Assembly: GCF_005484945.1 (NCBI RefSeq)
Contig: NZ_CP034035.1
Span: 806,001-870,000 of the forward strand
Direction of reading: 5' to 3'
From: Brenneria rubrifaciens
GTDB taxonomy: Bacteria; Pseudomonadota; Gammaproteobacteria; Enterobacterales; Enterobacteriaceae
DNA: 64,000 nt
Part shown: piece after piece, positions 37,495-47,282 of the stretch
Position numbering within the stretch: position 1 is the stretch's first letter
How the letters are laid out: the number at the start of each line of letters is the position of its first letter
Made by a program: the position numbers and the translations under genes
The notes under the pieces: generated by a model
What the model saw: only the letters and a program-made list of their open reading frames with translations
The model's database searches: none
What the model was told of the DNA's origin: nothing

Positions 37495-40122
37495 ATGAGC
37501 AAGAGCACCGCTGAGATCCGTCAAGCGTTTCTCGATTTTTTCCACAGTAAGGGACATCAGGTTGTTGATAGCAGTTCCCTGGTGCCGAATAACGACCCAA
37601 CCCTGTTATTCACTAATGCGGGTATGAATCAGTTCAAAGACGTGTTTCTGGGACTGGATAAACGTGGCTATCTAAGAGCGACGACTTCGCAGCGCTGCGT
37701 GCGGGCGGGTGGTAAACATAACGACTTGGAAAATGTTGGTTATACCGCGCGCCATCATACTTTCTTCGAAATGTTGGGTAATTTCAGTTTTGGCGATTAC
37801 TTTAAACAGGATGCAATCCATTACGCATGGGAACTGTTGACCGCACCAAAGTGGTTTAACCTGCCAAAAGAGAAATTGTGGGTAACGATATACGCCACGG
37901 ATGACGAGGCCTATGATATTTGGGCAAATGAAATCGGCATCCCACATGAGCGCATCATTCGCATTGGAGACAATAAGGGCGAACCCTTTGCGTCAGATAA
38001 TTTCTGGCAGATGGGCGACACCGGCCCTTGTGGTCCGTGTTCTGAAATTTTCTACGATCATGGCGACCATGTCGCCGGCGGCCCGCCAGGAAGCCATGAT
38101 GAAGACGGCGATCGTTATATTGAGATCTGGAATCTCGTTTTCATGCAGTTTAACCGTCAGGCTGACGGTACGATGCTGCCGTTGCCCAAGCCTTCTGTTG
38201 ATACCGGAATGGGGTTAGAGCGAGTTTCTGCTGTGTTGCAGCATGTGAACTCGAACTATGAGATCGATTTATTCAAGACGCTGATTGCTGCGGTAGCCAA
38301 AACAGTCTGTACGACTGACCTGGACAATAAATCGTTACGTGTTATTGCCGACCATATTCGCTCCTGTGCTTTCCTGATCGCCGATGGCGTAATACCTTCC
38401 AATGAAAACCGTGGCTACGTTCTGCGTCGTATTATTCGCCGCGCTGTTCGTCATGGCAATATGCTGGGGGCGACGGAAGCATTTTTCTATAAGCTGGTCG
38501 CACCGCTAATCGAGGTCATGGGTTCTGCGGCGACTGAACTAAAAAAACAGCAGTCGCAGGTTGAGCTAGCGCTCAAAACGGAAGAAGAGCAGTTTGCCCG
38601 GACGTTGGAGCGTGGTTTGTCATTGCTGGATGATGAGATCAAAAAACTGTCCGGTGACACGCTGGACGGCGAAACGGCTTTCAAACTTTATGATACCTAT
38701 GGTTTCCCCATCGATCTCACGGCTGATGTGTGTCGTGAACGCGGTTTGAAGGTTGATGAGAAAGGATTTGACCTAGCGATGGAAGCTCAGCGTCAGCGTG
38801 CCCGTGAAGCCAGTGGCTTTGGTGTCGATTACAACAATGTTGTTCGCGTGGATGCATCAACCCCATTTTGTGGTTATGAGCAGACACGCCAGCAATCCAC
38901 CGTTATTGCGATCTATCACGATGGCAAAGCGGTAGATCAGATTGAAGCGGGCGAAGAGGCCGTTGTTATTCTTGGTGAAACCCCATTTTATGGTGAATCT
39001 GGTGGGCAGGTTGGTGACAAAGGTGAATTAAAAAGCGCCAATGCGAGCTTTGCTGTTCAGGATACCCAGAAATATGGTAAGGCTATCGGTCATATTGGCA
39101 AGCTGACTCTGGGGACTCTGCGTATTAATGATAGCGTAGATGCTATTGTTGATAGTGAGCGGCGTGACCGTATTCGTTTGAATCACTCCGCCACTCACTT
39201 GCTGCATGCTGCACTGCGTCAGGTCTTAGGCAATCATGTCGCGCAGAGAGGCTCGTTGGTTAACGACAGCTATCTGCGTTTCGATTTCTCTCATACCGAA
39301 GCGATGAAACCTGAGCAGATCCGTCAGGTCGAAGATATCGTCAATACACAGATTCGTCGTAATCTCGCGGTACAAACCGATGTTATGGCGCTGTCTGATG
39401 CGAAAGATAAGGGTGCGATGGCGCTTTTCGGCGAGAAATATGACGCCCATGTTCGTGTGTTGATCATGGGTGATTTCTCTATCGAACTCTGCGGTGGAAC
39501 GCACGCCAATCGTACGGGCGACATCGGTTTGTTCCAGATCGTTTCCGAATCCGGTACTGCTGCTGGTGTTCGGCGCATTGAAGCTGTGACGGGTGAAAAG
39601 GCCTTGTCCGCGTTACATCGCCAAAGTGATGTTTTGCAGGACATCGCTCAGCTTCTCAAAGGCGATAGCAACAATTTGGGTGACAAAGTCCGTTCTGTCA
39701 TAGAGCGGACTCGTACACTGGAAAAAGAGCTTCAACAACTGAAAGCTCAACACGCTGCACAGGAAAGTTCTTCTCTTTCGGGTAAAGCGAAAGAAATCAA
39801 CGGCACTAAACTGTTGGTCACTCAGTTGGATAATGTGGAGGCCAAGTTGCTTCGCTCCATGGTGGATGACCTGAAAAATCAGTTAGGGTCGGCCATCATT
39901 GTGTTAGCAACGACGGCAGAGGGTAAAGTCAGCCTGATCTCTGGCGTGACGAAAGATCTGACCGACCGCGTGAAAGCTGGAGAGTTGGTAGGATTCGTCG
40001 CCCAGCAGGTCGGCGGCAAAGGCGGCGGCCGTCCAGATATGGCTCAGGCGGGCGGTACTGACGCGGTGGCGCTACCTAGCGCATTAGCCAGTGTCGAAGC
40101 CTGGGTTACCGACAAGCTGTAA
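37495..40122 (+). CDS. alaS: Alanyl-tRNA synthetase
   Basis: Charges tRNA-Ala and edits mischarged Ser/Gly. The product is 875 aa, close to the E. coli length. The class II catalytic domain is N-terminal (motif 2 region [19 protein letters not shown]). The tRNA-recognition domain is central. The editing domain carries zinc ligands in [12 protein letters not shown] and [11 protein letters not shown]. The C-terminal C-Ala domain ends [12 protein letters not shown] and on. A strong terminator follows, then an IS3-family element separates it from csrA. Confidence 0.98.
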   Translation: MSKSTAEIRQAFLDFFHSKGHQVVDSSSLVPNNDPTLLFTNAGMNQFKDVFLGLDKRGYLRATTSQRCVRAGGKHNDLENVGYTARHHTFFEMLGNFSFGDYFKQDAIHYAWELLTAPKWFNLPKEKLWVTIYATDDEAYDIWANEIGIPHERIIRIGDNKGEPFASDNFWQMGDTGPCGPCSEIFYDHGDHVAGGPPGSHDEDGDRYIEIWNLVFMQFNRQADGTMLPLPKPSVDTGMGLERVSAVLQHVNSNYEIDLFKTLIAAVAKTVCTTDLDNKSLRVIADHIRSCAFLIADGVIPSNENRGYVLRRIIRRAVRHGNMLGATEAFFYKLVAPLIEVMGSAATELKKQQSQVELALKTEEEQFARTLERGLSLLDDEIKKLSGDTLDGETAFKLYDTYGFPIDLTADVCRERGLKVDEKGFDLAMEAQRQRAREASGFGVDYNNVVRVDASTPFCGYEQTRQQSTVIAIYHDGKAVDQIEAGEEAVVILGETPFYGESGGQVGDKGELKSANASFAVQDTQKYGKAIGHIGKLTLGTLRINDSVDAIVDSERRDRIRLNHSATHLLHAALRQVLGNHVAQRGSLVNDSYLRFDFSHTEAMKPEQIRQVEDIVNTQIRRNLAVQTDVMALSDAKDKGAMALFGEKYDAHVRVLIMGDFSIELCGGTHANRTGDIGLFQIVSESGTAAGVRRIEAVTGEKALSALHRQSDVLQDIAQLLKGDSNNLGDKVRSVIERTRTLEKELQQLKAQHAAQESSSLSGKAKEINGTKLLVTQLDNVEAKLLRSMVDDLKNQLGSAIIVLATTAEGKVSLISGVTKDLTDRVKAGELVGFVAQQVGGKGGGRPDMAQAGGTDAVALPSALASVEAWVTDKL

Positions 40123-40144
40123 ATTAACATTCGTGTTACCCAAC

Positions 40145-40181
40145 AAAACGCCATGGCTGAAAAATTGGTTATGGCGTTTTT
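40145..40181 (+). terminator. Rho-independent terminator of alaS
   Basis: Perfect 10-bp stem AAAACGCCAT / ATGGCGTTTT followed by TTG, 22 bp after the alaS stop codon. Confidence 0.9.
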
Positions 40182-40313
40182 GTCTTGTTGGAAAGGTATC
40201 CGGCAAGCAAGATGAACAGTATGTCGCCTTTGGAAATTCTGAAGCCGGATGTGCTGAGTATCTTGTTGTGATAACAAAGGCACATGACCTGCCCCCAGTG
40301 TTAGATACAACGA

Positions 40314-41147
40314 TCAGTTAGTAATATCGGTTTGTTTACCTTCTAATTTTCCATTTCTCCAGCCTGCTGCAAATTCAGACGGTGTCTGGTAGTTCAGCGA
40401 GGAATGAGGTCTGCACTCGTTATAGTCCTGCCGCCAGTCATTGATAATTTTCCGGGCATGAAGAATATCGCTGAACCAGTGCTCATTCAGGCACTCATCC
40501 CGAAAGCGACCGTTAAAGCTCTCAATAAATCCGTTCTGAGTTGGCTTACCTGGCTGGATTAATCGCAACTCAACACCATGCTCAAAGGCCCATTGATCGA
40601 GAGCGCGGCAGGTAAACTCCGGGCCCTGATCGGTTCTTATCGTCGCAGGGTAGCCACGAAACAGCGCAATGCTGTCCAGAATGCGTGTCACTTGCACGCC
40701 TGTAATCCCGAATGCTGTGGTGATCGTCAGGCACTCCTTCGTGAAATCATCCACACAGGTAAGGCACTTAATCCGGCGACCGCTGCAGAGTGCATCCATG
40801 ACAAAATCCATTGACCAGGTCAGGTTCGGTGCATCCGGGCGCAGGAGCGGAAGCCGCTCAGTCGCCAGCCCTTTACGACGCCGTCTGCGTTTTACGCTCA
40901 GGCCATTAAGGTGATAGATGCGGTAAACCCGCTTGTGATTAACGCAAAGACCTTCACGCCGCAGAAGCTGCCATATACGCCGGTAACCAAAGCGGCGGCG
41001 TTCAAATGCAATCTCAGTGATGCGCAGGGATAGCTGCGCGTCAGCAGCCGGACGCTGGGCCGAATAACGGCAGGTTGACAGGGACAGGCCTGCCAGCCTG
41101 CAGGCACGACGTTGCGACAGACCCGTTGTCTCACACATGACTTCCAC
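40314..41147 (-). CDS. IS3-family transposase OrfB (DDE integrase core)
   Basis: 277-aa open frame holding the integrase core. An HTH_21-like N-terminal part ([14 protein letters not shown]) precedes the DDE catalytic region: the first Asp in [11 protein letters not shown], the second in IRTDQGPEF, and Glu in [18 protein letters not shown]. Normally it is made as an OrfAB fusion by -1 programmed frameshifting from orfA just upstream. The frame appears complete, ending 29 bp inside the left end of the element. Confidence 0.93.
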   Translation of the reverse strand: MEVMCETTGLSQRRACRLAGLSLSTCRYSAQRPAADAQLSLRITEIAFERRRFGYRRIWQLLRREGLCVNHKRVYRIYHLNGLSVKRRRRRKGLATERLPLLRPDAPNLTWSMDFVMDALCSGRRIKCLTCVDDFTKECLTITTAFGITGVQVTRILDSIALFRGYPATIRTDQGPEFTCRALDQWAFEHGVELRLIQPGKPTQNGFIESFNGRFRDECLNEHWFSDILHARKIINDWRQDYNECRPHSSLNYQTPSEFAAGWRNGKLEGKQTDITN

Positions 41148-41170
41148 GGCTTCCCGCTTCTGGTCTGTCG

Positions 41171-41434
41171 TCAGAACTTTCGGCCCAGAGCCACCTGAAG
41201 CGCCTCCTTATCCAGCATGGCTTCAGCGAGTAGCTTCTTGAGACGGGCGTTCTCCTCTTCAAGGGACTTGAGTCGCTTTACTTCGGGGACTTCCATGCCG
41301 CCAAACTTCTTGCGCCATGTGTAAAAGGTGGCGTCTGAAATAGCATGCTTGCGGCAGAGTTCCCGGGCAGAAACCCCGGCTTCGGCCTCGCGGAGGATAC
41401 TGATGATCTGTTCGTCGGAAAAACGCTTCTTCAT
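41171..41434 (-). CDS. IS3-family transposase OrfA
   Basis: 87-aa helix-turn-helix protein ([20 protein letters not shown] at the start, [17 protein letters not shown] in the recognition helix). A leucine-zipper region ends [16 protein letters not shown]. It recognises the terminal repeats and is fused to OrfB by frameshifting in this family. It starts about 70 bp inside the right end of the element. Confidence 0.93.
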   Translation of the reverse strand: MKKRFSDEQIISILREAEAGVSARELCRKHAISDATFYTWRKKFGGMEVPEVKRLKSLEEENARLKKLLAEAMLDKEALQVALGRKF

Positions 41435-41667
41435 GGTGACGTCCTCATGTGACTTATGAAGACATTACTAACATCGGTGTGTATTAATCAACGGGGAGCA
41501 GGTCACACAAGCTACTTATATCGACTAAACTAACAGTAGCGACAAACTAGGAGCGTGATGGTGGGGTGGTTATACCATCGTCTAGGTTTACGTTTTCACG
41601 GCACATGATGGATAATGACGGGGAGACAGAGAGACCCGACTCTTTATAATCTTTCAAGGAGCAAAGA

Positions 41668-41853
41668 ATGCTTATTTTGACTCGTCGAGTTGGCGAAACC
41701 CTCATGATCGGCGATGAGGTAACGGTTACCGTGCTTGGGGTAAAAGGTAACCAGGTGCGGATTGGTGTTAATGCGCCCAAAGAGGTTTCTGTCCACCGAG
41801 AAGAGATCTATCAACGAATTCAGGCAGAGAAATCTCAGCCGACTTCGTATTGA
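41668..41853 (+). CDS. csrA: Carbon storage regulator CsrA
   Basis: 61-aa RNA-binding global regulator that blocks or activates translation at GGA motifs and is titrated by CsrB/CsrC RNAs. The sequence [20 protein letters not shown] is the family hallmark, and R44 in [10 protein letters not shown] lies in the RNA-binding surface. It has an AAGGAG site seven bases upstream. The IS3-family element sits 162 bp upstream, so any csrA promoters that lay further upstream in the alaS-csrA gap are now displaced by 1.2 kb. Confidence 0.98.
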   Translation: MLILTRRVGETLMIGDEVTVTVLGVKGNQVRIGVNAPKEVSVHREEIYQRIQAEKSQPTSY

Positions 41854-42149
41854 TTGGCAATGCGTCTCGCTGACACGAGACGCTATTGTTTTCCCGTTTT
41901 CCCTTCGTCTATTTATCACCACGCTCTTCCTTCTTTAATTATCTTTTCTATCGCAGGATAAGCATCTGTTTTTGTGTTGATAAAATGCACTTTTTGTCGT
42001 GAATTCGTTCTTCTTGGATGCGAATTGCGCAAACAAACATAAGTTGGGAAAAATTATTTGACTTATAAGTCCTGGAAAGTAATATGTGCGCCACGCAGTA
42101 CCGGCGAGCACTGACGAGAACTTCTTAACAGTGATTATAGGTAGCGTAA

Positions 42150-42242
42150 GGTGAGGTGGCCGAGAGGCTGAAGGCGCTCCCCTGCTAAGGGAGTATGCGG
42201 TCAAAAGCTGCATCGAGGGTTCGAATCCCTCCCTCACCGCCA
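42150..42242 (+). tRNA. serV: tRNA-Ser (GCT)
   Basis: 93-nt class II tRNA beginning GGTGAGGTGGCCGAGAGGC, with anticodon GCT in the loop CTGCTAA, a long variable arm and encoded CCA. It resembles E. coli serV and sits in the same place downstream of csrA. Confidence 0.97.
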
Positions 42243-42249
42243 TTTGATT

Positions 42250-42326
42250 GCATCCGTAGCTCAGCTGGATAGAGTACTCGGCTACGAACCGAGCGGTCGG
42301 AGGTTCGAATCCTCCCGGATGCACCA
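42250..42326 (+). tRNA. argV: tRNA-Arg (ACG), copy 1
   Basis: 77-nt tRNA from GCATCCGTAGCTCAGCTGG to CCGGATGCACCA. The anticodon loop CTACGAA gives ACG (read as ICG). Identical to the next two copies. Confidence 0.97.
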
Positions 42327-42389
42327 TTCAAATGTCAGGTTTTTTAGCAGTGCCAAGCAAACTCTGCACCCGTACGAAGAATTATCTGT

Positions 42390-42466
42390 GCATCCGTAGC
42401 TCAGCTGGATAGAGTACTCGGCTACGAACCGAGCGGTCGGAGGTTCGAATCCTCCCGGATGCACCA
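42390..42466 (+). tRNA. argV: tRNA-Arg (ACG), copy 2
   Basis: Same 77-nt sequence as the first copy, with encoded CCA. It lies 63 bp downstream of it and is probably processed from one serV-arg transcript. Confidence 0.97.
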
Positions 42467-42542
42467 TTTTGGGGTATATCAATCAGTTTTACAGCAAGTT
42501 TTTTGCCTCGCTCAATCAGGCAACTCAATCTCTGCGCCATTT

Positions 42543-42619
42543 GCATCCGTAGCTCAGCTGGATAGAGTACTCGGCTACGAACCGAGCGGTCGGAGGTTCG
42601 AATCCTCCCGGATGCACCA
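42543..42619 (+). tRNA. argV: tRNA-Arg (ACG), copy 3
   Basis: Third identical copy with encoded CCA. E. coli has four such copies at this locus; only three are present here, a copy-number change common in tandem tRNA arrays. Confidence 0.97.
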
Positions 42620-42917
42620 TAAAAGATTTAAAGCAATCCTCTTCTTAATTTCCATTCTTGTGGTTTTGAAAAACGAACTCCGTTATTTCATGTTTTCTTA
42701 CTGAATGTATAGAATCGTTTTCTTTGATATCGAAATAGCATAACGGTGTTCTGTGTTCTCTCATGGTTTTTGCTGCGTTTTCTGGGCAAGATGCGGTAGA
42801 ACATAAGCCATTATATCATCAATAATGACCTGATTATTAAATGGTTATTGAGTGAGCGACAACGTTTTTACTTTGCGATAAAGTAGGCCCTCTTTATTCA
42901 GTGAATATGGAGTCATG

Positions 42918-43484
42918 ATGTACGATCGTTATCAAGGGCTGATCTTTGATATGGACGGCACCATTCTCGATACAGAACCAACACACCATAAGGCGTGGGA
43001 GCAGGTGTTGGCGATGTACGACATGAAATATGATGCGGCTGTCATGACAGCATTGAATGGATCACCTACCTGGCGTATCGCCCAGTTTATTATCGACCGT
43101 AACCAGGCCAATATCGATCCGTATAAGCTGGCTGATGAAAAAACAGCGGTTGTGGCAGAAATGCTGCTGGATACGGTAAAACCACTGCCGTTGATTGATA
43201 TCGTTAAACATTATCAGGGACGTCGTCCTATGGCGGTTGGGACAGGCAGTACTCATGGTATGGCCGACAGGCTTTTGAAACATCTTGGGTTGCGCAACTA
43301 TTTTGATGCAGTCGTCGGTGCCGACGATGTCATCAACCACAAGCCTTTTCCCGATACTTTTTTGCGTTGTGCCGAGCTTATCGCTGTCGCACCAGCGCAT
43401 TGTGTCGTGTTTGAGGATGCTGATTATGGTATTGAGGCTGCCAGGCGTGCGAATATGGCAGTCGTAGATGTCCGTAAACTGTGA
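42918..43484 (+). CDS. yqaB: HAD-family fructose-1-phosphate/6-phosphogluconate phosphatase YqaB
   Basis: 188-aa haloacid-dehalogenase phosphatase. Start MYDRYQGLIFDMDGTILDTE has the catalytic D11 and D13 of the DxD motif. The later motifs are AVGTGSTH (II), KPFPDTFL (III Lys) and FEDADYGIEAA (IV). E. coli YqaB has low-specificity phosphatase activity toward fructose-1-phosphate and others. The ATG at 42918 is favoured over the adjacent one at 42915. It overlaps yqaA by 4 bp. Confidence 0.95.
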   Translation: MYDRYQGLIFDMDGTILDTEPTHHKAWEQVLAMYDMKYDAAVMTALNGSPTWRIAQFIIDRNQANIDPYKLADEKTAVVAEMLLDTVKPLPLIDIVKHYQGRRPMAVGTGSTHGMADRLLKHLGLRNYFDAVVGADDVINHKPFPDTFLRCAELIAVAPAHCVVFEDADYGIEAARRANMAVVDVRKL

Positions 43485-43909
43485 CTGAATTCTGGGCCTT
43501 ATTCTCTCTCTTCTGGAGTAGTTTTCTGAGTGCGACACTCTTGCCCGGAAGCTCGGAAGTATTGCTTGTGACTCTCTTGGTTTCTGACAGTGCCAGCCCC
43601 ATCTTGTTGATCATTATGGCAACGGTGGGCAATACCCTGGGAGGGGTAACAAATATTTTTATTGGGCGCTTGCTGCCTCAGCCAAAACAGCAGACGGGAT
43701 ATACAATGGCGATAGGCTGGCTACAGCGCTATGGTCCGGCTGCGCTATTATTTAGCTGGGTTCCGGTAGTTGGCGATTTATTATGCGTGTTGGCGGGTTG
43801 GTTGCGTATGCCATGTATGCGTGCGGCGGTTTTCATTGGTATCGGAAAGGTGTTGCGCTATATCGTCCTGACAGGGATAACCTTACAAGGTATTGCCTGG
43901 TGGCATTAG
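43481..43909 (+). CDS. yqaA: YqaA family DedA-like membrane protein
   Basis: 142-aa inner-membrane protein of the VTT/DedA-related family, with conserved SAFLLPGSSE-like motif (SATLLPGSSEVLL) and GNTLGGVTNIFIGR near the first half. The last part WVPVVGDLLCVLAGWLRMP is the family signature. About four membrane segments. Related proteins handle lipid carriers or membrane homeostasis; the YqaA role is unknown. The GTG start overlaps the yqaB stop, so coupled translation is likely. Confidence 0.93.
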   Translation: MTEFWALFSLFWSSFLSATLLPGSSEVLLVTLLVSDSASPILLIIMATVGNTLGGVTNIFIGRLLPQPKQQTGYTMAIGWLQRYGPAALLFSWVPVVGDLLCVLAGWLRMPCMRAAVFIGIGKVLRYIVLTGITLQGIAWWH

Positions 43910-43990
43910 CGGGTCGATATAAGGCCTGGTGAGTGGCGCCAAGTTTCAATTATGCTTACAAACATTACATTTTAACAACGGGAGGTCGAT

Positions 43991-45544
43991 TTGATCCCGG
44001 ATATATCAAAGGCGCTTTTCTGGCTGGAAAAACATCCACATGCCGTGAATGGTATACAGCGTGGAATTGAGCGTGAAACTTTGCGCGTATTGGCGAATGG
44101 ACATCTTGCCACAACAGGTCACCCTGAGAAGTTAGGTTCGGCGTTAACGCATCCGTGGATTACAACGGATTTCGCTGAGGCATTGCTGGAATTTATTACC
44201 CCGGTTGATAACGATATTGACCATTTGCTGACGTTTTTGCGCGATATTCATCGCCATGTTGCCCGTAATTTGGGCGATGAGCGGATGTGGCCATTGAGCA
44301 TGCCGTGTTTTATCGCTGCGGAGCAGGATATTGAGTTGGCGCAATATGGTTCATCCAATATCGGGCGTTTTAAAACGCTTTACCGTGAAGGGCTAAAGAA
44401 TCGCTACGGCGCTCTGATGCAGACAATTTCTGGTGTGCATTACAATTTTTCGTTGCCGTTGTCATTTTGGCAGGCTGGAGCGGGCATCAGCGACGTTGAA
44501 AGTGGCAAAGAGAAGATTTCGTCCGGTTATTTTCGTTTGATTCGCAATTACTACCGTTTCGGCTGGGTCATTCCCTATCTGTTTGGGGCTTCTCCTGCCG
44601 TTTGTTCGTCTTTCCTGCAAGGGCGGGAAACGTTGTTGCCATTTGAGCGTACGGATAAAGGCATGTGTTATCTGCCGTATGCGACATCGCTGCGGCTGAG
44701 CGATTTGGGCTATACTAATAAGTCACAAAGTAATCTTGGCATTACATTTAATGACTTGAATACCTATGTTGCTGCGCTGAAGCGCGCGATAAAAACGCCT
44801 TCTGAAGAGTACGCTCAGATGGGGGTGAAGAAAGAAGGACGATATTTGCAGTTGAACACCAATGTATTGCAGATCGAAAATGAACTCTATGCACCAGTTA
44901 GACCGAAGCGAGTTACCCGCGCAGGGGAGTCGCCTTCCGATGCGCTGCTGCGTGGAGGGATCGAATACATTGAGGTGAGATCGCTGGATATTAATCCTTT
45001 CTCACCAACGGGTATTAGCGCCAGTCAGGTACGATTTCTTGATTTGTTCCTGATTTGGTGTGCTCTGGCTGATGCGCCTGAAATGAGCACGGATGAGTTG
45101 GCATGTACGCGTAAAAACTGGAGCCGGATAGTCCTGGAAGGTCGCAAGCCGGGACAGACAGTTGGCATGGGATGTGACAGCGTCCAACAGCCCATTGCGG
45201 ATGTTGGAAAAGCATTGTTTGCCGATTTACGCCGCGTTGCAGAAGTGCTGGATGATGGGAACATACAACCTTGCTATCAGCAGGTTTGTGGTGAGCTGAT
45301 CACGGGGTTTGATGATCCTGAAAGTACATTCTCTGGCCGGTTGCTTGAACTGATGAAAAAAGAAGATAGTAGTGGCGTAGGTCTTCATCTTGCGGACGAA
45401 TACCGTAAAATATTAAGCAGTGAGCCGCTGCAAGTCTTGACAGAAGAGAGATTGATAGCGGAGTGTGAGCGTTCCTGGCTTCGTCAGCGGCAGATTGAGG
45501 CGGAAGATACAATGAGCTTTGAAACGTATCTTGCTGCACACTGA
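43991..45544 (+). CDS. gshA: Glutamate-cysteine ligase
   Basis: First enzyme of glutathione synthesis: joins the gamma-carboxyl of glutamate to cysteine using ATP. The product is 517 aa (518 in E. coli), with the same TTG start and an upstream GGGAGG site. The conserved N-terminus [20 protein letters not shown] and [12 protein letters not shown] carry metal- and glutamate-binding residues. The segment [12 protein letters not shown] and the C-terminus are intact. The 3' end abuts the micA sRNA terminator on the other strand. Confidence 0.97.
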   Translation: MIPDISKALFWLEKHPHAVNGIQRGIERETLRVLANGHLATTGHPEKLGSALTHPWITTDFAEALLEFITPVDNDIDHLLTFLRDIHRHVARNLGDERMWPLSMPCFIAAEQDIELAQYGSSNIGRFKTLYREGLKNRYGALMQTISGVHYNFSLPLSFWQAGAGISDVESGKEKISSGYFRLIRNYYRFGWVIPYLFGASPAVCSSFLQGRETLLPFERTDKGMCYLPYATSLRLSDLGYTNKSQSNLGITFNDLNTYVAALKRAIKTPSEEYAQMGVKKEGRYLQLNTNVLQIENELYAPVRPKRVTRAGESPSDALLRGGIEYIEVRSLDINPFSPTGISASQVRFLDLFLIWCALADAPEMSTDELACTRKNWSRIVLEGRKPGQTVGMGCDSVQQPIADVGKALFADLRRVAEVLDDGNIQPCYQQVCGELITGFDDPESTFSGRLLELMKKEDSSGVGLHLADEYRKILSSEPLQVLTEERLIAECERSWLRQRQIEAEDTMSFETYLAAH

Positions 45545-45547
45545 AAA

Positions 45548-45617
45548 AGAAAAGGCCGCAATAAATGCGGCCAAATGAACATATCTAAATAGGGATGATA
45601 ATAAATGCGCGTCTTTC
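45548..45617 (-). ncRNA. micA: MicA (SraD) small RNA
   Basis: Read on the minus strand it starts GAAAGACGCGCATTTATTAT, nearly the same 5' end as E. coli MicA, which pairs with ompA mRNA. It continues CATCCC to a 3' hairpin GGCCGCATTTATTGCGGCC with a T-rich tail. It lies between gshA and luxS, antisense to them, the same position as in E. coli. It is Hfq-dependent in known relatives and represses outer-membrane protein synthesis in envelope stress. The total length of about 70-73 nt fits. Confidence 0.92.
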
Positions 45618-45622
45618 AGTAG

Positions 45623-45652
45623 TTCAGACCCGCATGAAAAAGAAAAGTTTCC
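45623..45652 (-). promoter_or_regulatory. Sigma-E promoter of micA
   Basis: On the minus strand GGAAACTT (45645-45652), a 16-bp spacer, then TCTGAA (45623-45628). This resembles the sigma-E consensus GGAACTT-N16-TCTGA, placed just upstream of the inferred micA start at about 45617. Confidence 0.8.
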
Positions 45653-45695
45653 CGGAAACGAGGAAAAATAAAATTTTCTATGAGGAGGTGGCATT

Positions 45696-46211
45696 ATGCC
45701 GTTGCTCGATAGCTTTACTGTAGATCATACCCGTATGTCAGCGCCTGCTGTCAGGGTTGCAAAAACCATGAAAACCCCTCATGGCGATAACATCACTGTC
45801 TATGACCTGCGCTTTTGTCGCCCTAACTTGGAAGTGATGCCAGAGCGCGGCATTCATACGTTGGAGCATTTGTTTGCTGGCTTCATGCGCGATCACTTGA
45901 ATGGCGAAGGTGTTGAGATTATCGATATTTCGCCTATGGGATGTCGCACCGGTTTTTACATGAGCCTGATTGGTACGCCAGAAGAGCAACGTGTTGCCGA
46001 AGCTTGGAAAGCAGCCATGGCCGATGTGATGAAAGTGACAGACCAGCGGAAAATCCCTGAGCTCAATGAATATCAGTGCGGAACCTATGAGATGCATTCT
46101 TTGGCGGAAGCTCAGGAAATTGCAAGGCATATTCTGGAACATGATATTGGTATTAACCAGAATGACGAGTTGGCGCTGCCGAAAGATAAACTGGCGGAAC
46201 TCCATATCTAG
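45696..46211 (+). CDS. luxS: S-ribosylhomocysteine lyase (AI-2 synthase) LuxS
   Basis: Cleaves S-ribosylhomocysteine to homocysteine and DPD, the AI-2 precursor, in the activated methyl cycle. The product is 171 aa. The metal ligands H54 and H58 in HTLEH and C128 in EYQCGTYE are present, as is the catalytic C83 in [10 protein letters not shown] strong GAGGAGG site precedes the ATG. A terminator shared with ypjD follows. Confidence 0.98.
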   Translation: MPLLDSFTVDHTRMSAPAVRVAKTMKTPHGDNITVYDLRFCRPNLEVMPERGIHTLEHLFAGFMRDHLNGEGVEIIDISPMGCRTGFYMSLIGTPEEQRVAEAWKAAMADVMKVTDQRKIPELNEYQCGTYEMHSLAEAQEIARHILEHDIGINQNDELALPKDKLAELHI

Positions 46212-46240
46212 TAAATACCTGGTTCAACGCAAGCTAGAAT

Positions 46241-46273
46241 AAAAAAGAGAGCCTGAAGTCGGCTCTTTTTTTT
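46241..46273. terminator. Bidirectional terminator between luxS and ypjD
   Basis: Arms AGAGCC and GGCTCT with A6 on the left and T8 on the right. It can end luxS (+) and possibly the convergent ypjD (-). Confidence 0.85.
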
Positions 46274-46316
46274 ACCGTCATTCAATACCCAGTTATAGGG
46301 GCTACTTGTCCAGCGT

Positions 46317-47111
46317 TTAAACGGCGACGAAATGCTGTATGACTCTGCTGCCGAAATAGGAAAGCGTCAATAGCAGCGCGCCCAGCAGACTGAACCAGAC
46401 TACCCGGCGTCCGCGCCACCCTTCATGATAATGACCCCAGAGCAGCAGGATATAGATGAACCAGGCAAACAGGGAAAACACGGCTTTGTGCAGATTTTCT
46501 TTATTGCTGATCAGATCATCCATGTAGAACAGGCCTGTGCAGAGCGTCAGGGTTAACAGGATGACGCCGACCTGAGTGATGTGGAACATTTTTCGCTCAA
46601 TCCCCATTAACGGCGGCATATCGGCGGCAAATCCCAGTTTTTTATTCTTCAGCAGATAGTCCAGCCAGACAAGCTGTAGCGCGTAAAGCGCGGCAATAAG
46701 CAAGGTGGCGTAAGAAAATAGCGCGAAGCCAATGTGGAGCATCATCCCCGGCGTCGCTTCCAAATGAGTAATGAATTCTCCCGGCATAAAGCTGGCAAAA
46801 ACCAGGTTAATTAATGCAAATGTATAAACGATTGGGAGTAGAAACCATCCACGGTTACGTGAGGCAACGAGAGTCATTACGGTACAGATGATGAGACTGA
46901 CGAGAGAAGCGATGTTTAACAGGCTAAGATTCTGGCCAGTCTGGACGTCGAAAATGCGTTGATAAAGCGCCACCGCATGGCAAATAAGCGCAATACTGGC
47001 CGAAAGTATTGCCAGCCGACGGTATGCACTGTTCTTGCGCAGCAAACTGGGGATAATCAGTCCGAGGCTGAGTGTGTAAGCGACTAAAGCCACAATAGCG
47101 AAAACAGACAT
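46317..47111 (-). CDS. ypjD: Cytochrome c assembly-like membrane protein YpjD
   Basis: 264-aa polytopic membrane protein of the CcsA/HemX (cytochrome c assembly) family with about eight helices. Conserved features are HIGFALFSYATLLIAALYALQL in the middle and LFAWFIYILLLWGHYHEGWRG near the end. The role is not established; family relatives handle heme. It is divergent from ffh, as in E. coli. In related genomes a corB-type gene often follows; here luxS lies directly downstream instead. Confidence 0.9.
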   Translation of the reverse strand: MSVFAIVALVAYTLSLGLIIPSLLRKNSAYRRLAILSASIALICHAVALYQRIFDVQTGQNLSLLNIASLVSLIICTVMTLVASRNRGWFLLPIVYTFALINLVFASFMPGEFITHLEATPGMMLHIGFALFSYATLLIAALYALQLVWLDYLLKNKKLGFAADMPPLMGIERKMFHITQVGVILLTLTLCTGLFYMDDLISNKENLHKAVFSLFAWFIYILLLWGHYHEGWRGRRVVWFSLLGALLLTLSYFGSRVIQHFVAV

Positions 47112-47282
47112 ACAAGTAGGTTATTAAATATCAACTAGTAAAATGAACATTCAGTATAACGTTAGTCTCCATAGGCACCAACTCTGTTCTCCATCTGAAG
47201 CGCTGAGATCGCCACCGCTTTCGTGCTATAATCCGTGCCATTCGCGTCGCGCTGGCGGCTTGTCATTCGTTGGGCATGAGAT

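Larger units (their letters stand above)
40285..41505 (-). mobile_element. IS3-family (IS407-group-like) insertion sequence, 1221 bp
   Basis: Complete element. The ends read inward TGACCTGCCCCCAGTGTTAG (left) and TGACCTGCTCCCCGTTGATT (right, complement), an imperfect inverted repeat starting TGACCTGC. It is flanked by the 4-bp direct repeat CACA at 40281-40284 and 41506-41509, the duplication size typical of the IS407 group. It carries orfA and orfB on the minus strand. Intact ends and matching duplication indicate a recent simple insertion. It lies between the alaS terminator and csrA, 162 bp before the csrA start. Confidence 0.93.

Noticed and set aside
41935..42482. Minus-strand ORFs reading [13 protein letters not shown] and similar
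   Set aside because: These are the complement of the tRNA-Ser and tRNA-Arg genes and their spacers, a known source of false proteins.
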